This document shows, piece after piece, positions 5,191 through 5,330 of a DNA stretch of 5,330 nucleotides; within the stretch, counting starts at the first letter, position 1; each line of letters starts with the position of its first letter. The translations under genes and the position numbers were made by a program. The notes beneath the pieces are model-generated. The model worked only from the letters and a program-made list of their open reading frames with translations, did not search any database and was not told the DNA's origin. Source of the DNA: an uncultured Clostridia bacterium (GTDB lineage: Bacteria; Bacillota; Clostridia; Lachnospirales; Lachnospiraceae); the NCBI GenBank assembly GCA_947178045.1, contig CAMWWR010000161.1, positions 1 to 5,330 on the forward strand. The letters are read 5' to 3'.

Positions 5191-5236
5191 AATAAGCGGG
5201 CGGCGATAGCTCCTGCCGCCCGGAATGGAGCTTATT
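5191..5236 (+). promoter_or_regulatory. Hairpin enclosing the scpA Shine-Dalgarno site
   Basis: Outer stem AATAAGC (5191-5197) pairs with GCTTATT (5230-5236), which ends at the base before the start codon. Inner stem GGGCGGC (5198-5204) pairs with GCCGCCC (5215-5221) around a 10-nt loop. The SD GGAG (5227-5230, 6 nt before the ATG) falls in the 3' bulge and first pair of the outer stem. The loop contains AGCTCC (5208-5213), the exact complement of GGAGCT (5227-5232), so a competing or pseudoknotted pairing could also mask the SD. Translational control is inferred from structure only; it matches no riboswitch class I recognise. Confidence 0.55.
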
Positions 5237-5330
5237 ATGGGAATACCGGTAAAGCTGGAGGCGTTCGAGGGCCCGCTCGATCTGCTCCTGCACCTGATTG
5301 ATAAAAATAAAGTAAATATCTACGACATAC
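5237..5330 (+). CDS. scpA: Segregation and condensation protein A, N-terminal part (cut by window end)
   Basis: The first 31 codons are visible, with no stop before the window ends. The N-terminus [20 protein letters not shown] followed by [11 protein letters not shown] is the highly conserved ScpA start, including the [12 protein letters not shown] helix. ScpA is the kleisin that bridges the two SMC ATPase heads and binds ScpB, forming the cytoplasmic SMC-ScpAB complex that compacts and segregates the chromosome. The ATG at 5237 is fixed by this homology and by GGAG at 5227-5230, six nt upstream. Its own promoter and a structured leader precede it. scpB would be expected downstream, outside the window. 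Confidence 0.93.
   Translation, partial: MGIPVKLEAFEGPLDLLLHLIDKNKVNIYDI

Overview
The window looks like chromosomal DNA of a Gram-positive Clostridia-type bacterium, most likely a Lachnospiraceae relative. Grounds are the strong AGGAGG-type Shine-Dalgarno (SD) sites, GTG starts, an ECF sigma/membrane anti-sigma pair of a type frequent in that family, and a DacF-like carboxypeptidase next to scpA. GC is moderate by eye. The assignment rests on recalled family resemblance, not on a database search.

Layout. (1) Positions 1-634: an AT-rich leader with a 10-bp periodic repeat, then an unrecognised acidic, cysteine-rich 183-aa protein. (2) 765-1457: an HD-domain phosphohydrolase. (3) 1458-1673: a gap holding a palindromic repeat, a 63-nt near-perfect hairpin and a 23-codon mini-ORF. 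(4) 1674-2983: ECF-type sigma factor and membrane-anchored putative anti-sigma factor, overlapping by 4 bp. (5) 2974-3049: a second, degenerate palindrome copy and a terminator between convergent genes. (6) 3051-3653, minus strand: a small membrane-anchored protein with two Ig-like (BIG2-type) repeats. (7) 3844-5013: a secreted serine D-Ala-D-Ala carboxypeptidase, divergent from the previous gene. (8) 5014-5236: an elaborate scpA leader with tandem 22-bp repeats, a near-consensus promoter, a third palindrome copy and a hairpin enclosing the SD. (9) 5237 to the window end: the first 31 codons of scpA.

How the genes work together. The sigma and anti-sigma genes form a translationally coupled envelope-signalling unit; what they sense cannot be read from the sequence. 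The carboxypeptidase trims peptidoglycan stem peptides, and ScpA is the kleisin subunit of the SMC chromosome-condensation complex; their adjacency is a recurrent arrangement, but scpA appears to have its own promoter here. No phage, transposase, CRISPR, tRNA or rRNA is visible.

No clearly new protein system is present. The least ordinary material is non-coding: a palindrome family occurring three times at gene borders, and two places where it is followed directly by a hairpin that holds an SD just upstream of an ATG.
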